Positions 1 through 8,004 of a DNA stretch of 64,000 nucleotides are shown here, one piece after another. The stretch comes from Halolamina salifodinae (GTDB taxonomy: Archaea; Halobacteriota; Halobacteria; Halobacteriales; Haloferacaceae). The position numbers were made by a program, and so were the translations under genes. The notes under the pieces were generated by a model. That model was given only the letters and a program-made list of their open reading frames with translations, made no database searches and was not told the origin of the DNA. Location: positions 1-64,000 of the forward strand of contig NZ_JAGGLC010000002.1 of NCBI RefSeq assembly GCF_017874235.1, written 5' to 3'. Position 1 is the stretch's first letter. Each line of letters starts with the position of its first letter.

Positions 1-119
1 ATGTAGTAGCGTCCAACGTTCCACAGTTTGGATGCCGAGAACCCACACTGGTCGAGGTCGTCACGAACCTGTTCGTGGTTCGTGATGCGTGCGACATAGG
101 TGCGGGTCGTCTCCAGCAT
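1..119 (-). CDS. tnpB: IS200/IS605-family TnpB, N-terminal fragment cut by the window edge
   Basis: The minus strand from an ATG at 117-119 reads MLETTRTYVARITNHEQVRD and continues DDLDQCGFSASKLWNVGRYY to the window edge. This is the characteristic N-terminus of haloarchaeal TnpB (OrfB, IS1341-like) RNA-guided nucleases carried by IS200/IS605 elements. Only 39 codons are visible, so the RuvC residues, the zinc finger and any guide RNA at the 3' end cannot be judged. Whether the copy is intact or decayed is unknown. It is transcribed away from the synthase gene that follows. Confidence 0.8.
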   Translation of the reverse strand, partial: MLETTRTYVARITNHEQVRDDLDQCGFSASKLWNVGRYY

Positions 120-130
120 CTTACTAGCTT

Positions 131-262
131 CATAATACGTTATGAGTAGACATCTGTTAAAGCCAACGAGCGAGGGGAGAATATCCGGCTGGAGTGTTGT
201 CGGTAGGTTGCCGGTCCGAGTGTCGGATTCATCCCGCGCCTAAAGGCGCAGGTATTCTCCTT
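131..262. mobile_element. IS-end-like sequence with two small hairpins, between tnpB and the synthase gene
   Basis: A palindrome with arms CATAA/TTATG lies at 131-144, just upstream of the tnpB start. A second hairpin, GCGCC-TAAA-GGCGC (236-249), is flanked by TTCATCCC on the left and TATTCTCC on the right. I recall that layout as the 3' terminal hairpin of haloarchaeal IS200/IS605 elements. The second hairpin points in the + direction while tnpB is on the minus strand, so this may be the end of a second or older copy. The rest of 120-337 shows no gene that I can support. The assignment rests on memory of the family and is tentative. Confidence 0.4.
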
Positions 263-337
263 GTTCCTTATAATGTGACCCACGCTACTGGTCGAAATCC
301 GGGAGTATCCGTCAACGAGCCGGTCGCTTGGGAGAGA

Positions 338-344
338 CTTTTAA
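338..344 (+). promoter_or_regulatory. TATA element of the squalene/phytoene synthase gene
   Basis: CTTTTAA lies about 33 nt before the ATG at 374 and stands out against GC-rich surroundings. It supports a short or absent leader and the start at 374 rather than the longer open frame that begins inside the IS remnant. Confidence 0.55.
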
Positions 345-373
345 CGCCGCTTGCCGTAGGGTCCCCAAACCGA

Positions 374-1447
374 ATGCCCGGACCCGACCCCCTCGCCGAC
401 GTTCCGACGGACGACCTCGCGTGGTGTCACGAGGCCGTTCAGGACGTTTCCCGTACGTTCGCGCTGACCGTCGACGTACTCGACGCACCGATGGACTCCT
501 ACATCTGTCTCGGCTACCTCCTCTGTCGGGTCGCGGACACCGTCGAGGACGCCTCCCACATCCCGCCAGCGGAGCAGGCGGCGCTGCTGCGGACGTTCGA
601 CGCCGTGGTCGACCCCGACGACGACACCGATGTCGACGCGTTCGTCGACGACGTGCGGGAGTGGCTCCCGCCGGAAGACGAGCGCAACGCCGACTGGACG
701 GTCGTCGCCAGCTCCCCCCGCATCGTCGCCACGTTTGAGGCGCTCCCAGACGACGTGCGTGCGGCCATCACCCCGCCGGTCCGAGAGATGGTCGAGGGAA
801 TGGCCGACTTCGTCGAGCGCTACGCCGCCGACGGTGGCCTCCGCATCGACGACGAGCGCGAACTCGAGGAGTACTGCTACTACGCCGCCGGCACGGTCGG
901 GAACCTGATCACCAACCTCGTCACGCGCGGCGAGATCGACGCCGAGCGCGAACGCACCCTCTACGACACCGCCGAGGAGTTCGGCCTGCTGCTCCAGCTG
1001 GTGAACGTCTCGAAGGACGTCTACGACGACTACAGCGAGGAGAACAACGTCTACCTCCCCGCCGAGTGGCTGGCCGAGGAGGGCGTCGACCAGGACGAAG
1101 TCCTCGACCCCGCCAAACGGGAGGGCGCAACCTCCGTCGTCCGGCGTACCACCGACCTCGCGCGCTCGTACCTCGACGACGCCGGGACGTACCTCCAGCA
1201 CGTCCCCCTGCGCGACGGCAACACGCTCGAAGCGTGGGCCGTCCCGTTCCTGCTCGCGGTGGGGACGCTCCGCGAGGTCAGTGAGCACCCCGAGGACGTG
1301 CTGACTGAGTCGGGCGTGAAAGTCTCCCGGAAGGAGGTGTTCGCCGTCGTCAGCGCGATGAGTTCGAAGGGTCGCGACGCGCTCCCCTCGTTCCGCGAGC
1401 GCATCGCCGCCGCGCCGTTCCACCAGACGCCGACCAGCGCGGACTGA
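374..1447 (+). CDS. Squalene/phytoene synthase family protein (trans-isoprenyl head-to-head synthase)
   Basis: The 357-residue product carries the two aspartate-rich motifs of the family: DTVED at residues 55-59 after the conserved block SRTFALTVDVLD, and DVYDDY near residue 215. These bind the Mg-diphosphates of two prenyl diphosphates condensed head to head. The sequence resembles haloarchaeal farnesyl-diphosphate farnesyltransferase (squalene synthase) more than CrtB phytoene synthase, so a role in squalene and membrane lipid synthesis is likely, though substrate choice cannot be proved here. The frame stays open upstream to 194, but that part translates the IS-end-like sequence. The ATG at 374 has a TATA element at the right distance and begins the conserved acidic N-terminus (MPGPDPLADVPTDD). 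It is monocistronic, with a convergent gene downstream. Confidence 0.85.
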   Translation: MPGPDPLADVPTDDLAWCHEAVQDVSRTFALTVDVLDAPMDSYICLGYLLCRVADTVEDASHIPPAEQAALLRTFDAVVDPDDDTDVDAFVDDVREWLPPEDERNADWTVVASSPRIVATFEALPDDVRAAITPPVREMVEGMADFVERYAADGGLRIDDERELEEYCYYAAGTVGNLITNLVTRGEIDAERERTLYDTAEEFGLLLQLVNVSKDVYDDYSEENNVYLPAEWLAEEGVDQDEVLDPAKREGATSVVRRTTDLARSYLDDAGTYLQHVPLRDGNTLEAWAVPFLLAVGTLREVSEHPEDVLTESGVKVSRKEVFAVVSAMSSKGRDALPSFRERIAAAPFHQTPTSAD

Positions 1448-1571
1448 TCGGACTGGCTCCCCTCGCCGGGCTCTCGTTTCTCCGTCGGTTCTCGTTCTGA
1501 ACTTCGACACCGCCACGGTCGCGAGCGCCGTCGCTGTTCACCAGTGAAAAGGCCGCAGAACCGCGATCTCC

Positions 1572-2024
1572 TCAGTCTTCGAGCGCGTCGGCGATCCGTC
1601 GAAGCTCCCGGGTCGCGTCGCGGACTTCGTCACGAAGCTGTCGGACCTCACGAACCATGTCCTCGGTGGCCTGCGCCTGCCGGCCGCTGGCCTCGCCGCC
1701 TTCCTCGGCGCCTTCGGCGCCCATGCCCGGCGGGCCGCCACCCATGCCACCCGGACCGCCGCCCATGCCGCCGGGGCCGCCACCGCCGCCCATCATGCCG
1801 GACATCATCTGTGCGAAGGGGTTGCCGCCGCCGCCGCCGGGACCTTCGCCGCCACCGCCCATCCCGGGCGGGCCGCCGCCCATCCCCTCGGGACCGGGCG
1901 CCTCACCCTCTTCTCGCTCCTCTTCGCGGCGCTGCCGGATCTCCTCGACGCGCTCGCGGAACGACTTCTCCTCCTCGCCGGTCTCCTCGGCGGTGTCGTC
2001 GGCCTCGTCGGGTTCGTCAACCAT
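1572..2024 (-). CDS. Small acidic protein with Gly/Met-rich centre and C-terminal coiled coil, unknown function
   Basis: The 150-residue product starts MVDEPDEADDTAEETGEEEK and has three parts. An acidic, charged N-terminus contains a helical segment (FRERVEEIRQRREEEREE). The centre is built of GGG, GGP and GM repeats around NPFAQMMSGMM. The C-terminus is a likely amphipathic helix or coiled coil (VREVRQLRDEVRDATRELRR). The glycine/methionine repeats suggest a flexible, self-associating linker. I do not recognise a family with a known role. The start at 2024 begins the acidic sequence typical of the organism, whereas the frame further upstream is arginine-rich and unlikely. A T-rich stretch about 27-30 nt upstream could be its TATA element. 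It converges on the synthase gene. Confidence 0.7.
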   Translation of the reverse strand: MVDEPDEADDTAEETGEEEKSFRERVEEIRQRREEEREEGEAPGPEGMGGGPPGMGGGGEGPGGGGGNPFAQMMSGMMGGGGGPGGMGGGPGGMGGGPPGMGAEGAEEGGEASGRQAQATEDMVREVRQLRDEVRDATRELRRIADALED

Positions 2025-2110
2025 ACCCCGTGGTTCCGGGGCCACGACGAAAAGGGTTGTTCCTCCCGACGGCCGGAACTGACTTATCGCCGAAACCGAA
2101 CAACGGCAGT

Positions 2111-2344
2111 ATGGATCGATCGACCCCGCCGCGGCCCTCCCCCCGTATCGTCGCTTTCGTCGGCGTCGTCTGTCTCGCCATCCTCGTCTACGCGATACTG
2201 GCACTCGGGAACCCACTCGTCGGGCTGTTTCCGGCGTTCGCGGCTCTCGTGTGCTACGTCGGCTGGCGCTTCCTCCTCGCTGTCGAAGAAATGGCCGACG
2301 GACTCCAGCGGCTCGCGGCCGCTCGCGAGCGCGAGGAGCGCTAA
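2111..2344 (+). CDS. Small two-helix membrane protein
   Basis: The 77-residue protein has a short basic/proline N-terminus and two hydrophobic segments (about residues 13-33 and 37-57, including VCLAILVYAILALG and FPAFAALVCYVGWRFLL). A charged amphipathic tail (ADGLQRLAAAREREER) follows and should lie in the cytoplasm. No functional family is recognised. The start is supported by CTTATC at about 2083-2088, 26 nt before the ATG. It lies just upstream of the phosphatase gene in the same direction (43-nt gap), so co-transcription is possible. Confidence 0.65.
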   Translation: MDRSTPPRPSPRIVAFVGVVCLAILVYAILALGNPLVGLFPAFAALVCYVGWRFLLAVEEMADGLQRLAAAREREER

Positions 2345-2387
2345 GGGACCGGGACGGTTTTCAGCGGCGACGCCGGACTGTCGGCCG

Positions 2388-3071
2388 ATGGTCCCGCCGC
2401 TGGCGCTCGATATCGACGGCACGCTCACCACGCCCGAGCACACCATCGCCCCCCGGGCGTTCTCGCTGCTCGCCTCGTGGGAGGCGCCGGTGGTGCTGGC
2501 GACCGGGAAGGCGTTCCCCTACCCCGTCGCCCTCTGTCAGTTCGCGGGGATCCCCGAACGCGTCGTCGCCGAGAACGGCGGCGTCGCGCTCGCCGACGGC
2601 GATCTGGCCTACGCCGGCGATCCGGAGCGCGTCGACGCAGCCGTCGACGCGTTCGAGAGTCGGGGCGGCGACCTCGGCTGGGAGGGCGTCGACACGGTGA
2701 ACCGTTGGCGCGAGACCGAGGTCGCGGCCAGCCGAACCGCCGACGAGGCCCTCCTGCGCGAGGTGGCCGCGGAGTTCGACCTCGCGTTCGTCGACACGGG
2801 CTACGCCTACCACCTCAAGAGCGCCGACGCGAGCAAGGGCGAGGCGCTCGTTGGCGTCGCAGAGATTCTGGGCTACGGGCCCGAGGAGTTCGTCGCCGTG
2901 GGCGATAGCGAGAACGACGCCTCGACGTTCGAAGTGGTTGGGGAGTCCTACGCCGTCGCGAACGCTGACGAGACCGCCAAACGCGCGGCTGACCACGTGC
3001 TCGAGCGTGGCTACGTCGACGGCACCCTTGAGGCGCTCCGGGCCGTCAGAGACAGATCACAGAACGAGTAG
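2388..3071 (+). CDS. Phosphoglycolate phosphatase, archaeal HAD type
   Basis: This 227-residue HAD-superfamily hydrolase resembles the archaeal phosphoglycolate phosphatase / TA0175 type. The catalytic DIDGTLT loop (residues 8-14) supplies the nucleophile and acid/base aspartates, and GDSENDASTF near residue 172 binds Mg. A type-C2 cap, seen in the motif VVAENGG, lies between them. The likely reaction is dephosphorylation of 2-phosphoglycolate or a related small phosphate in the cytoplasm. The length is normal. It ends four bases before the convergent stop of the HEWD gene. Confidence 0.85.
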   Translation: MVPPLALDIDGTLTTPEHTIAPRAFSLLASWEAPVVLATGKAFPYPVALCQFAGIPERVVAENGGVALADGDLAYAGDPERVDAAVDAFESRGGDLGWEGVDTVNRWRETEVAASRTADEALLREVAAEFDLAFVDTGYAYHLKSADASKGEALVGVAEILGYGPEEFVAVGDSENDASTFEVVGESYAVANADETAKRAADHVLERGYVDGTLEALRAVRDRSQNE

Positions 3072-3074
3072 CGT

Positions 3075-3278
3075 TCAGCACTCCTCGAGGGCCGTCCGGC
3101 CGGATGTCGCGTCGGCGTCGGTGACGGGAACGAACGTGCCGTCGATATCCCACTCGTGGATGCAGTGGATGTCGCCGACGCGCTCTGCTCGCCAGCCACC
3201 GATGTCGTCGTCGTGTCGTTCCACCCGCCCGCAGCGCTCGCAGGTACGCCGTTCAGGCGTGCGAAGGAGGTCGCTCAT
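3075..3278 (-). CDS. HEWD-family small zinc-ribbon-like protein
   Basis: The 67-residue protein has a CxxC pair (ERRTCERCGR), the block HCIHEWDIDGTFVP and a C-terminal cysteine. The HEWD block gives the name used for a haloarchaeal family of unknown function. The cysteines and histidine could bind zinc. It starts at an ATG at 3276-3278 with an AAGCTTGT promoter element 29 nt upstream. It is probably a cytosolic regulator or adaptor, but no role can be assigned. Confidence 0.75.
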   Translation of the reverse strand: MSDLLRTPERRTCERCGRVERHDDDIGGWRAERVGDIHCIHEWDIDGTFVPVTDADATSGRTALEEC

Positions 3279-3306
3279 GAAGCGACGGAGGCTTCCGACC
3301 GGTATG

Positions 3307-3314
3307 AAGCTTGT
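3307..3314 (-). promoter_or_regulatory. Promoter core shared with two other genes
   Basis: On the coding strand this reads ACAAGCTT, 29 nt before the HEWD start. The surrounding 17 nt (CCGGCGGCACAAGCTTC) recur exactly upstream of the PQQ lipoprotein gene (20782-20798). The 8-nt core recurs before katG (57326-57333) at the same distance. It probably acts as a BRE/TATA element. Confidence 0.5.
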
Positions 3315-3328
3315 GCCGCCGGCGTCCC

Positions 3329-3889
3329 TTACGGCCGTTCCGCGGTCGCCGTGGCCAGCGCGTCGACCGGCGCGGCGAGATGGAGCGTCGTCACGTCGGT
3401 GCCGCCGAACGTCTCGGTCACGCTCCCGATCCGTTCGAACCCCAGCGACTCGTAGAACGCTCGCCCGCGCTCGTTGGCGGCGAACACCTCCAGCCAGACG
3501 CGCTCGTGGCCCTGATCCCGGAGATGGCGGGCGACGGCCCTGCTGAGTCGTGTGCCGATCCCCTCGCCCCAGTGGTCCGGCACGACGTAGAGCCGCGAGA
3601 AGAATGCGTCCGGGCCGTCGGGGTCGCTCTCCCAGTCACGCGCGCCGCCGGCGTTCGCGAAGCCCGCAACCCCGTCACCGTCGTCGCTCTCGGCGACGAA
3701 GAAACAGCGGCCGGGGTCCGCCACGGCCTCGCTGATCCCCTCACGGAGCGACTCAATATCGTACCACGCATCGACGGTCTCGTCGACCGTCTCCGGGCCC
3801 AGCAGATCGTCGTAGGCAGCGTGCCACGAGCCGCGGGCGACGGCGGCGACTGCCGCCGCGTCCGCCGGTCTCGCGTCGCGGATCTCCAT
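3329..3889 (-). CDS. GNAT-family N-acetyltransferase
   Basis: The 186-residue protein begins MEIRDARPADAAAVAAVARG, the usual first strand and helix of GNAT enzymes. It contains the acetyl-CoA pyrophosphate-binding loop VVPDHWGEGIGTRL (motif A, R/Q-x-x-G-x-G/A type) and the motif B region NERGRAFYESLGFERIG. It should transfer an acetyl group from acetyl-CoA to an amine or amino terminus. The substrate cannot be predicted. The open frame extends far upstream, but that part is arginine-rich and the ATG at 3889 begins the conserved fold. Confidence 0.8.
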   Translation of the reverse strand: MEIRDARPADAAAVAAVARGSWHAAYDDLLGPETVDETVDAWYDIESLREGISEAVADPGRCFFVAESDDGDGVAGFANAGGARDWESDPDGPDAFFSRLYVVPDHWGEGIGTRLSRAVARHLRDQGHERVWLEVFAANERGRAFYESLGFERIGSVTETFGGTDVTTLHLAAPVDALATATAERP

Positions 3890-3963
3890 ACTCGCGACTC
3901 CCCGCCCGCCGGCTTGAGCGTTTCGTCCGGTAGCTTTTCGCCGACGGCGCCCGCCCGGCCGGT

Positions 3964-4227
3964 ATGGATCGCTCGCCCCGCCGAACGTTCTGGCTCGCGC
4001 TCTGCTGGCTCGGCGCCACCCAGAGCCTCTCGTGGGCACTGGCGGTGCTCCGGGTCGGTGTCTGGCCTGGCAACGTCGCCGCCCTCGCCGGGAGCCTGCT
4101 GCTGACGCTGATTGCCCTCGTCGGCGTCGCCCGCCCCGGTTGGGTGGGCGGGCCCGAAAACCGAACGACGATCTGGTGGCTCGCCGTCGCCGCCGCGGGT
4201 GCCGGGACGGTGGCGGTGCTGCTCTAG
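3964..4227 (+). CDS. Small three-helix membrane protein
   Basis: The 87-residue protein has three hydrophobic stretches (WLALCWLGATQSLSWALAVL, NVAALAGSLLLTLIALVGVA and TIWWLAVAAAGAGTVAVLL) after a short RSPRR start. No recognised domain. TATA-like CTTTTCG lies about 27 nt upstream. Its stop codon overlaps the convergent stop of the phosphoesterase gene in the palindrome CTAG (4224-4227). Confidence 0.6.
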   Translation: MDRSPRRTFWLALCWLGATQSLSWALAVLRVGVWPGNVAALAGSLLLTLIALVGVARPGWVGGPENRTTIWWLAVAAAGAGTVAVLL

Positions 4228-4997
4228 ACCTCCCGATACGGCCCGAGCCGCGTCCCGTCAGTGAGATACGCCTCCCCAGACGCCAGCGCCTCGGGCAAGA
4301 AGGGCGCGAGGAACGACTCCCCTTCAACGTTGATCCACGTGCCGCCGGAGCGCTCGTTGAACGCCGGGAACACGACCAACTCCGGGTCCTGCCACGCCAG
4401 CTCCGCGGCCTCGTCGCCCAGCGCGTCCTCGAACGGCTCACGAAGGAGCGGCCCGCGGAGCCACGCCCGCTCGACCCGGCTGCCGCCCACTTCGTCGGTG
4501 AGCCGTACCGAGGGGTGCTCGTGGCCCATGCAGAGCGTCGACGCCGAGAGCACCTCCGCGCCGGGCCACGTATGGCCGTGGACGAGGCCAACGTCGCCGA
4601 TCCGGGCGCCCTCGGTTGGGAGCATCTCGATTCGGTCGGGGAACACGTCGGCGACGCCGCCGTCGTGGTTCCCCGTCGCGAGTGTCAGCGGTACGCCGCG
4701 CTGGTCGAGCGCATCGAGTAAGTCCCGCACCTCTTCGGCTTCGACGCCGTCGGGTTCGGCGATCCGGTGGACCAGATCACCGAGCACGACCACGCGGTCG
4801 GCGTCGGTTCGGGAGAGCAGACGGAGCAGGCGTCGGCGCCGCACGTCGGCGTTAGAGTCGAGTTCGACGCCGCGCTCGTAGCGCAGGCCGACCTCGATGC
4901 CGGCGTGGTAGTCCGCGACCGCCAGCGCGCGCTCGTCGCTGAGGTCGAGGGTCGCCGCCGGCGCGCCGGGGACGGGGTCGACCGCTGGCCGCCCCAT
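4224..4997 (-). CDS. rpe: RPA-operon metallophosphoesterase
   Basis: This 257-residue calcineurin-like phosphoesterase has the metal-binding blocks ADYHAG (D-x-H), VVLGDLVH (GDxxH), TGNHDGG (GNHD) and GLVHGHTWPG with CMGHEH (GHxH), all needed for a dinuclear metal site. It is the third gene of the rpa1-rpap-phosphoesterase operon known from Haloferax volcanii. There the neighbouring genes encode a single-stranded-DNA-binding protein and its partner, so a role in DNA replication or repair is inferred rather than demonstrated. Its ATG overlaps the stop of the upstream gene by one base (TGATG), pointing to translational coupling. The longer open frame to 5036 is not needed. Confidence 0.85.
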   Translation of the reverse strand: MGRPAVDPVPGAPAATLDLSDERALAVADYHAGIEVGLRYERGVELDSNADVRRRRLLRLLSRTDADRVVVLGDLVHRIAEPDGVEAEEVRDLLDALDQRGVPLTLATGNHDGGVADVFPDRIEMLPTEGARIGDVGLVHGHTWPGAEVLSASTLCMGHEHPSVRLTDEVGGSRVERAWLRGPLLREPFEDALGDEAAELAWQDPELVVFPAFNERSGGTWINVEGESFLAPFLPEALASGEAYLTDGTRLGPYREV

Positions 4998-6616
4998 CAG
5001 ATGGCCTTGAGCGTGCCGTCGGTGGGCTCGTAGCATTTCCCGCTCATCATCGCCTCCTGGATCGCGTCCTCGATGACCCCGGCCTCGGCGCCGTGTTCAT
5101 CGACGATGTGCTCGATGACGGCCCCGCGGTCGGCACCGTCGCCCTCGTCCAACTCGGCCATCGCGTCCACGACGGCGTCTTCGAGGTCGATGTCGGCTTC
5201 GGCCGCCTCCTCCGGCTCTTCCTCGGTTTCGGGCTCCTCCTCGGTCTCGTTGATCTCGTCCTCGATCTCCTCGAGTTCCTCCTCGGAGGTTGGTACGTCG
5301 ATGCCGGCCTCGCCGGGTTCGCCGACCTCGGTACCGCTGGCGAACTCCGCGCCGAACTCCTCTTGGACCTCCCGGCGCTCGTCCTCGGTCAGTGCGTCGT
5401 CGGTCTCGTCCATGGTCTCCTCGGGGTCGAAGTCGTCGAGGTCCTCGGACTCCTCTTCGACGGTCTCCTGCACCGACTCGCCGGCATCGAAGTCGCCGAG
5501 TTCCGCTTCGGACTCGGTTTCTGGCTCGGGTTCCGGCTCCGGTTCAGTTTCCTCCTCGGCTTCGGTCTCGGCCGCCGTCTCGGACTCAGTAGTCGTCGCC
5601 GGCTCGGTAGCAGGTGCGGCCTCGACCGATTCCGGTTCCGCTTCTTCCGACTCGGCTTCCTCGGACGGCTCCGTCGTAGCCGGCTCCGTTTCTACGGGCT
5701 CCGACCCCGTTTCAGTCGCCGTCTCGGCCGACTCGGATTCGGCTTCGGCGGGCTCCGCTTCTGGTTCGCTCGGTTCGGCCTCTTCCTCGCTCGGTTCGAC
5801 CTCCGCTTCGGCCGACTCGGCCTCTGCCTCAGCCGCTGCTTCCTCACCAGCGGGCTCGGCCGCGGGCGGTGCCGCGCTGCCGAGGTCGATATCCACCTCG
5901 GGGAGCGCGCCGAGTTCGGCCGGCGTTTCGTCGTTCGGGTCGGCCTCGAGCGAACTCACCGCGTCGCGTTCCCCGGCGACCTGCTCGACCGCCTCGACGG
6001 CGACCGTGCGGACCGCTTCAAGGTACGCCGTCCCGGTGTCGTAGTGGCCGATGGCTTTCGGAACCCCGGCAGCCAGCGAGCCGTCGACGCCCGCCGCGGC
6101 GAGCGCCTCGCGGAGCTGGTCACCACGGAGTTCCGAGTCAAGCGCCTCGGTGAACACCGCGATGCGCTGGAGCGTGCGCTCGGCGGCCGAGACCACCCAA
6201 CGGTCCCGCGTGGCGGCGTCGACTTCGTTGATGCTCTCCGGGCGAACCGAAGTGAACACGCGGTCCGAATCCTCGGGTTCGAACGTCCGAGCTTTCCCCG
6301 AGAGCGCGACGAACGTTGGCGGTTCGGCGCGGCTCAGGAACGCGTGCTCGTCGGGCTGATACTGGCCGGCGTAGGTGACGAACGCGCCAGTCGGGTCGAC
6401 GACGCGCCCACGGAGGCTGTCCTCGTTCACTTCCTCGACCTCGGTGAGCACGCCCACTGCGAACAGACGGTTCACGCGTGCGCCCGTCGGCGTCACGACG
6501 TAGTTCGGCGCGCGCTCCTCGTCGCTCTCGGAGTACGAGAGCGTGGCGTCGTCGAACTCCGCGGCGAACAGCCGTCGGGCGATCTCGCGGTTGCCCGGGC
6601 CGGAGTCGGCGCTCAT
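4997..6616 (-). CDS. rpap1: RPA-associated protein with long acidic linker
   Basis: This 539-residue protein has an N-terminal OB-fold domain of the RPA-associated (COG3390) type (GNREIARRLFAAEFDDA, NYVVTPTGARVNRLFAVGVL, RGRVVDPTGAFVTYAGQYQP). A low-complexity linker almost wholly of Glu, Ala, Ser, Pro and Thr spans roughly residues 230-440. The C-terminal domain (DAVVDAMAELDEGDGADRGA and the following helix-turn-helix-like stretch to KCYEPTDGTLKAI) looks like a winged helix. The family partners with RPA at single-stranded DNA. It overlaps rpa1 by 4 nt (ATGA) and the phosphoesterase by 1 nt. The acidic linker is much longer than an ordinary hinge and may mimic DNA or act as a flexible tether. 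Confidence 0.85.
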   Translation of the reverse strand: MSADSGPGNREIARRLFAAEFDDATLSYSESDEERAPNYVVTPTGARVNRLFAVGVLTEVEEVNEDSLRGRVVDPTGAFVTYAGQYQPDEHAFLSRAEPPTFVALSGKARTFEPEDSDRVFTSVRPESINEVDAATRDRWVVSAAERTLQRIAVFTEALDSELRGDQLREALAAAGVDGSLAAGVPKAIGHYDTGTAYLEAVRTVAVEAVEQVAGERDAVSSLEADPNDETPAELGALPEVDIDLGSAAPPAAEPAGEEAAAEAEAESAEAEVEPSEEEAEPSEPEAEPAEAESESAETATETGSEPVETEPATTEPSEEAESEEAEPESVEAAPATEPATTTESETAAETEAEEETEPEPEPEPETESEAELGDFDAGESVQETVEEESEDLDDFDPEETMDETDDALTEDERREVQEEFGAEFASGTEVGEPGEAGIDVPTSEEELEEIEDEINETEEEPETEEEPEEAAEADIDLEDAVVDAMAELDEGDGADRGAVIEHIVDEHGAEAGVIEDAIQEAMMSGKCYEPTDGTLKAI

Positions 6617-7893
6617 GCGCCCACCCCCAGCTCCGCGAGCAGGGCACGCGCGGCCGTTTCGGGGTTTTCGTCGATCTGCTCGAACGCGTCCGCGTTCATG
6701 TTCGCGCCGTACTCGTCGACCGAGAGCGACCCCCGGACGCGGTAGGCGTCCCCGACCAGTTCCTCGGCGATGGTCTCGGCGACGACCTCGCGGTCCATCG
6801 CCTCCCGGGCGGCATCGCGCGCGTCGTCGAGGTTCCCGCCGTAGATCTCCTCGGTCAGGTCGCTGCCGAGGATCACCGTACAGGTCCCCGTGCCGTCGTC
6901 GAGGATCGCTTTCGTCCGGAGGTCGTCCTCGCCCTCGACATCGCCGTGGGAGCGACACTCGCCGTTCTGGATCGCGCGGTTGCACTCCGGACAGCGCTGG
7001 ATCAGGCCCGAACCGTCTCGGACCTCGATCACGTTGCCCGTGAGTTCCACGTCGAACAGGCCGCCGCCGGCGACGGCCTCGCCGATGCTCATCGACGGTG
7101 CCGTGTCGGTGACGGTAACGCTCTCGCCGAGCGCTTCGACCGTCGAGAACTGCGAGACGTTCACCGAGGGCGCGCCGCGGTACTCCCGGACGTACACGTC
7201 CTCGAGGCGGACGCTCGCGCCCTCCTCGATCTCCGGGTGCGGGTCCCAGTCGGTGAACGGGAGCCGGGCGGTCTCGTCGCCGATGACCCCGGAGAGGATC
7301 TCGGTCTCGCCGTCCCGGCCGTCGATTGTGCGCCCCTCGACCTCGACGACGCTGACCTCGAGGCTCCGGCCGCGGTCGCCGGGTTCGAGGTCGATCAGGT
7401 CACGCTCGCCGCCGATCTCGTAGGGGACGTCGAGATCGTCGGTTTCCAGCGCGACGCTGGTGCTGTCCCCGAGGTTGAGTTCGGGGTGGCCCTCCCACTC
7501 GCGCACGCCGGCGTTGCCGACGGTGACGGTGTCGTCCGGCTCGAAGCCGAACTCCTGCCACGCGGTGTAGGAGACGGTGCCCGTCTCGTCGGCGAACTCG
7601 CCCTCGCGAATGGTGATGTCCTCGCCCTGGTACCGGATCGAACGAGTGCCCTTCGTCAGCACGCGGACCGTGACGGTGACGTTGTCGTGTTCGGTCGTCA
7701 GATCCACGACATCGAGCGACTCTGGGGTGGCGTCGCCGCCGCCACCGCCCCCGCCGTGCTTCCGGCGGACGCTCTGTTTGGCCTCGTCGATCGGAACGCT
7801 GTACTGGAGTAGGTTCTCCAGGTCCTCTGTGACCTCCTCTTTGTCAACACCGAGAGCGGAGGCGAGCTCCTCGGCGTGCTTGTCGACGTCCAT
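6613..7893 (-). CDS. rpa1: Replication protein A (single-stranded DNA-binding protein)
   Basis: The 426-residue protein has several OB folds and a zinc finger (RCPECNRAIQNGECRSHG, CxxC then CxxH, near residues 298-315) preceding the last OB fold. This is the archaeal RPA1 layout of euryarchaea. It coats single-stranded DNA during replication and repair. The frame is open to 7944, but a clear TATA (GCTTATTAGC, 7916-7925) lies inside that extension and 27 nt before the ATG at 7893. The start is therefore MDVDKHAEELASALGVDKEE. The resulting length is very close to that of the Haloferax protein. It is first gene of a three-gene overlapping operon. Confidence 0.9.
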   Translation of the reverse strand: MDVDKHAEELASALGVDKEEVTEDLENLLQYSVPIDEAKQSVRRKHGGGGGGGDATPESLDVVDLTTEHDNVTVTVRVLTKGTRSIRYQGEDITIREGEFADETGTVSYTAWQEFGFEPDDTVTVGNAGVREWEGHPELNLGDSTSVALETDDLDVPYEIGGERDLIDLEPGDRGRSLEVSVVEVEGRTIDGRDGETEILSGVIGDETARLPFTDWDPHPEIEEGASVRLEDVYVREYRGAPSVNVSQFSTVEALGESVTVTDTAPSMSIGEAVAGGGLFDVELTGNVIEVRDGSGLIQRCPECNRAIQNGECRSHGDVEGEDDLRTKAILDDGTGTCTVILGSDLTEEIYGGNLDDARDAAREAMDREVVAETIAEELVGDAYRVRGSLSVDEYGANMNADAFEQIDENPETAARALLAELGVGA

Positions 7894-7915
7894 CGACCGG
7901 AACTGGGCCGCGATG

Positions 7916-7925
7916 GCTAATAAGC
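7916..7925 (-). promoter_or_regulatory. TATA box of the rpa operon
   Basis: GCTTATTAGC on the coding strand is centred 27-28 nt before the ATG at 7893. It fixes the start of rpa1 and implies a leaderless transcript. Confidence 0.65.
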
Positions 7926-8004
7926 GTTCGTCCGAGGAGCTCACTGGCCCGTATCGAGTGCTGACACCGAACCACCCTTGCCCCTGGGGGAGCAGGGAGG
8001 GGGT

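Noticed and set aside
5093..6745. 550-codon plus-strand frame rich in Phe/Leu/Arg opposite the RPA-associated protein
   Set aside because: It is the complement of the acidic linker; composition is an artefact.
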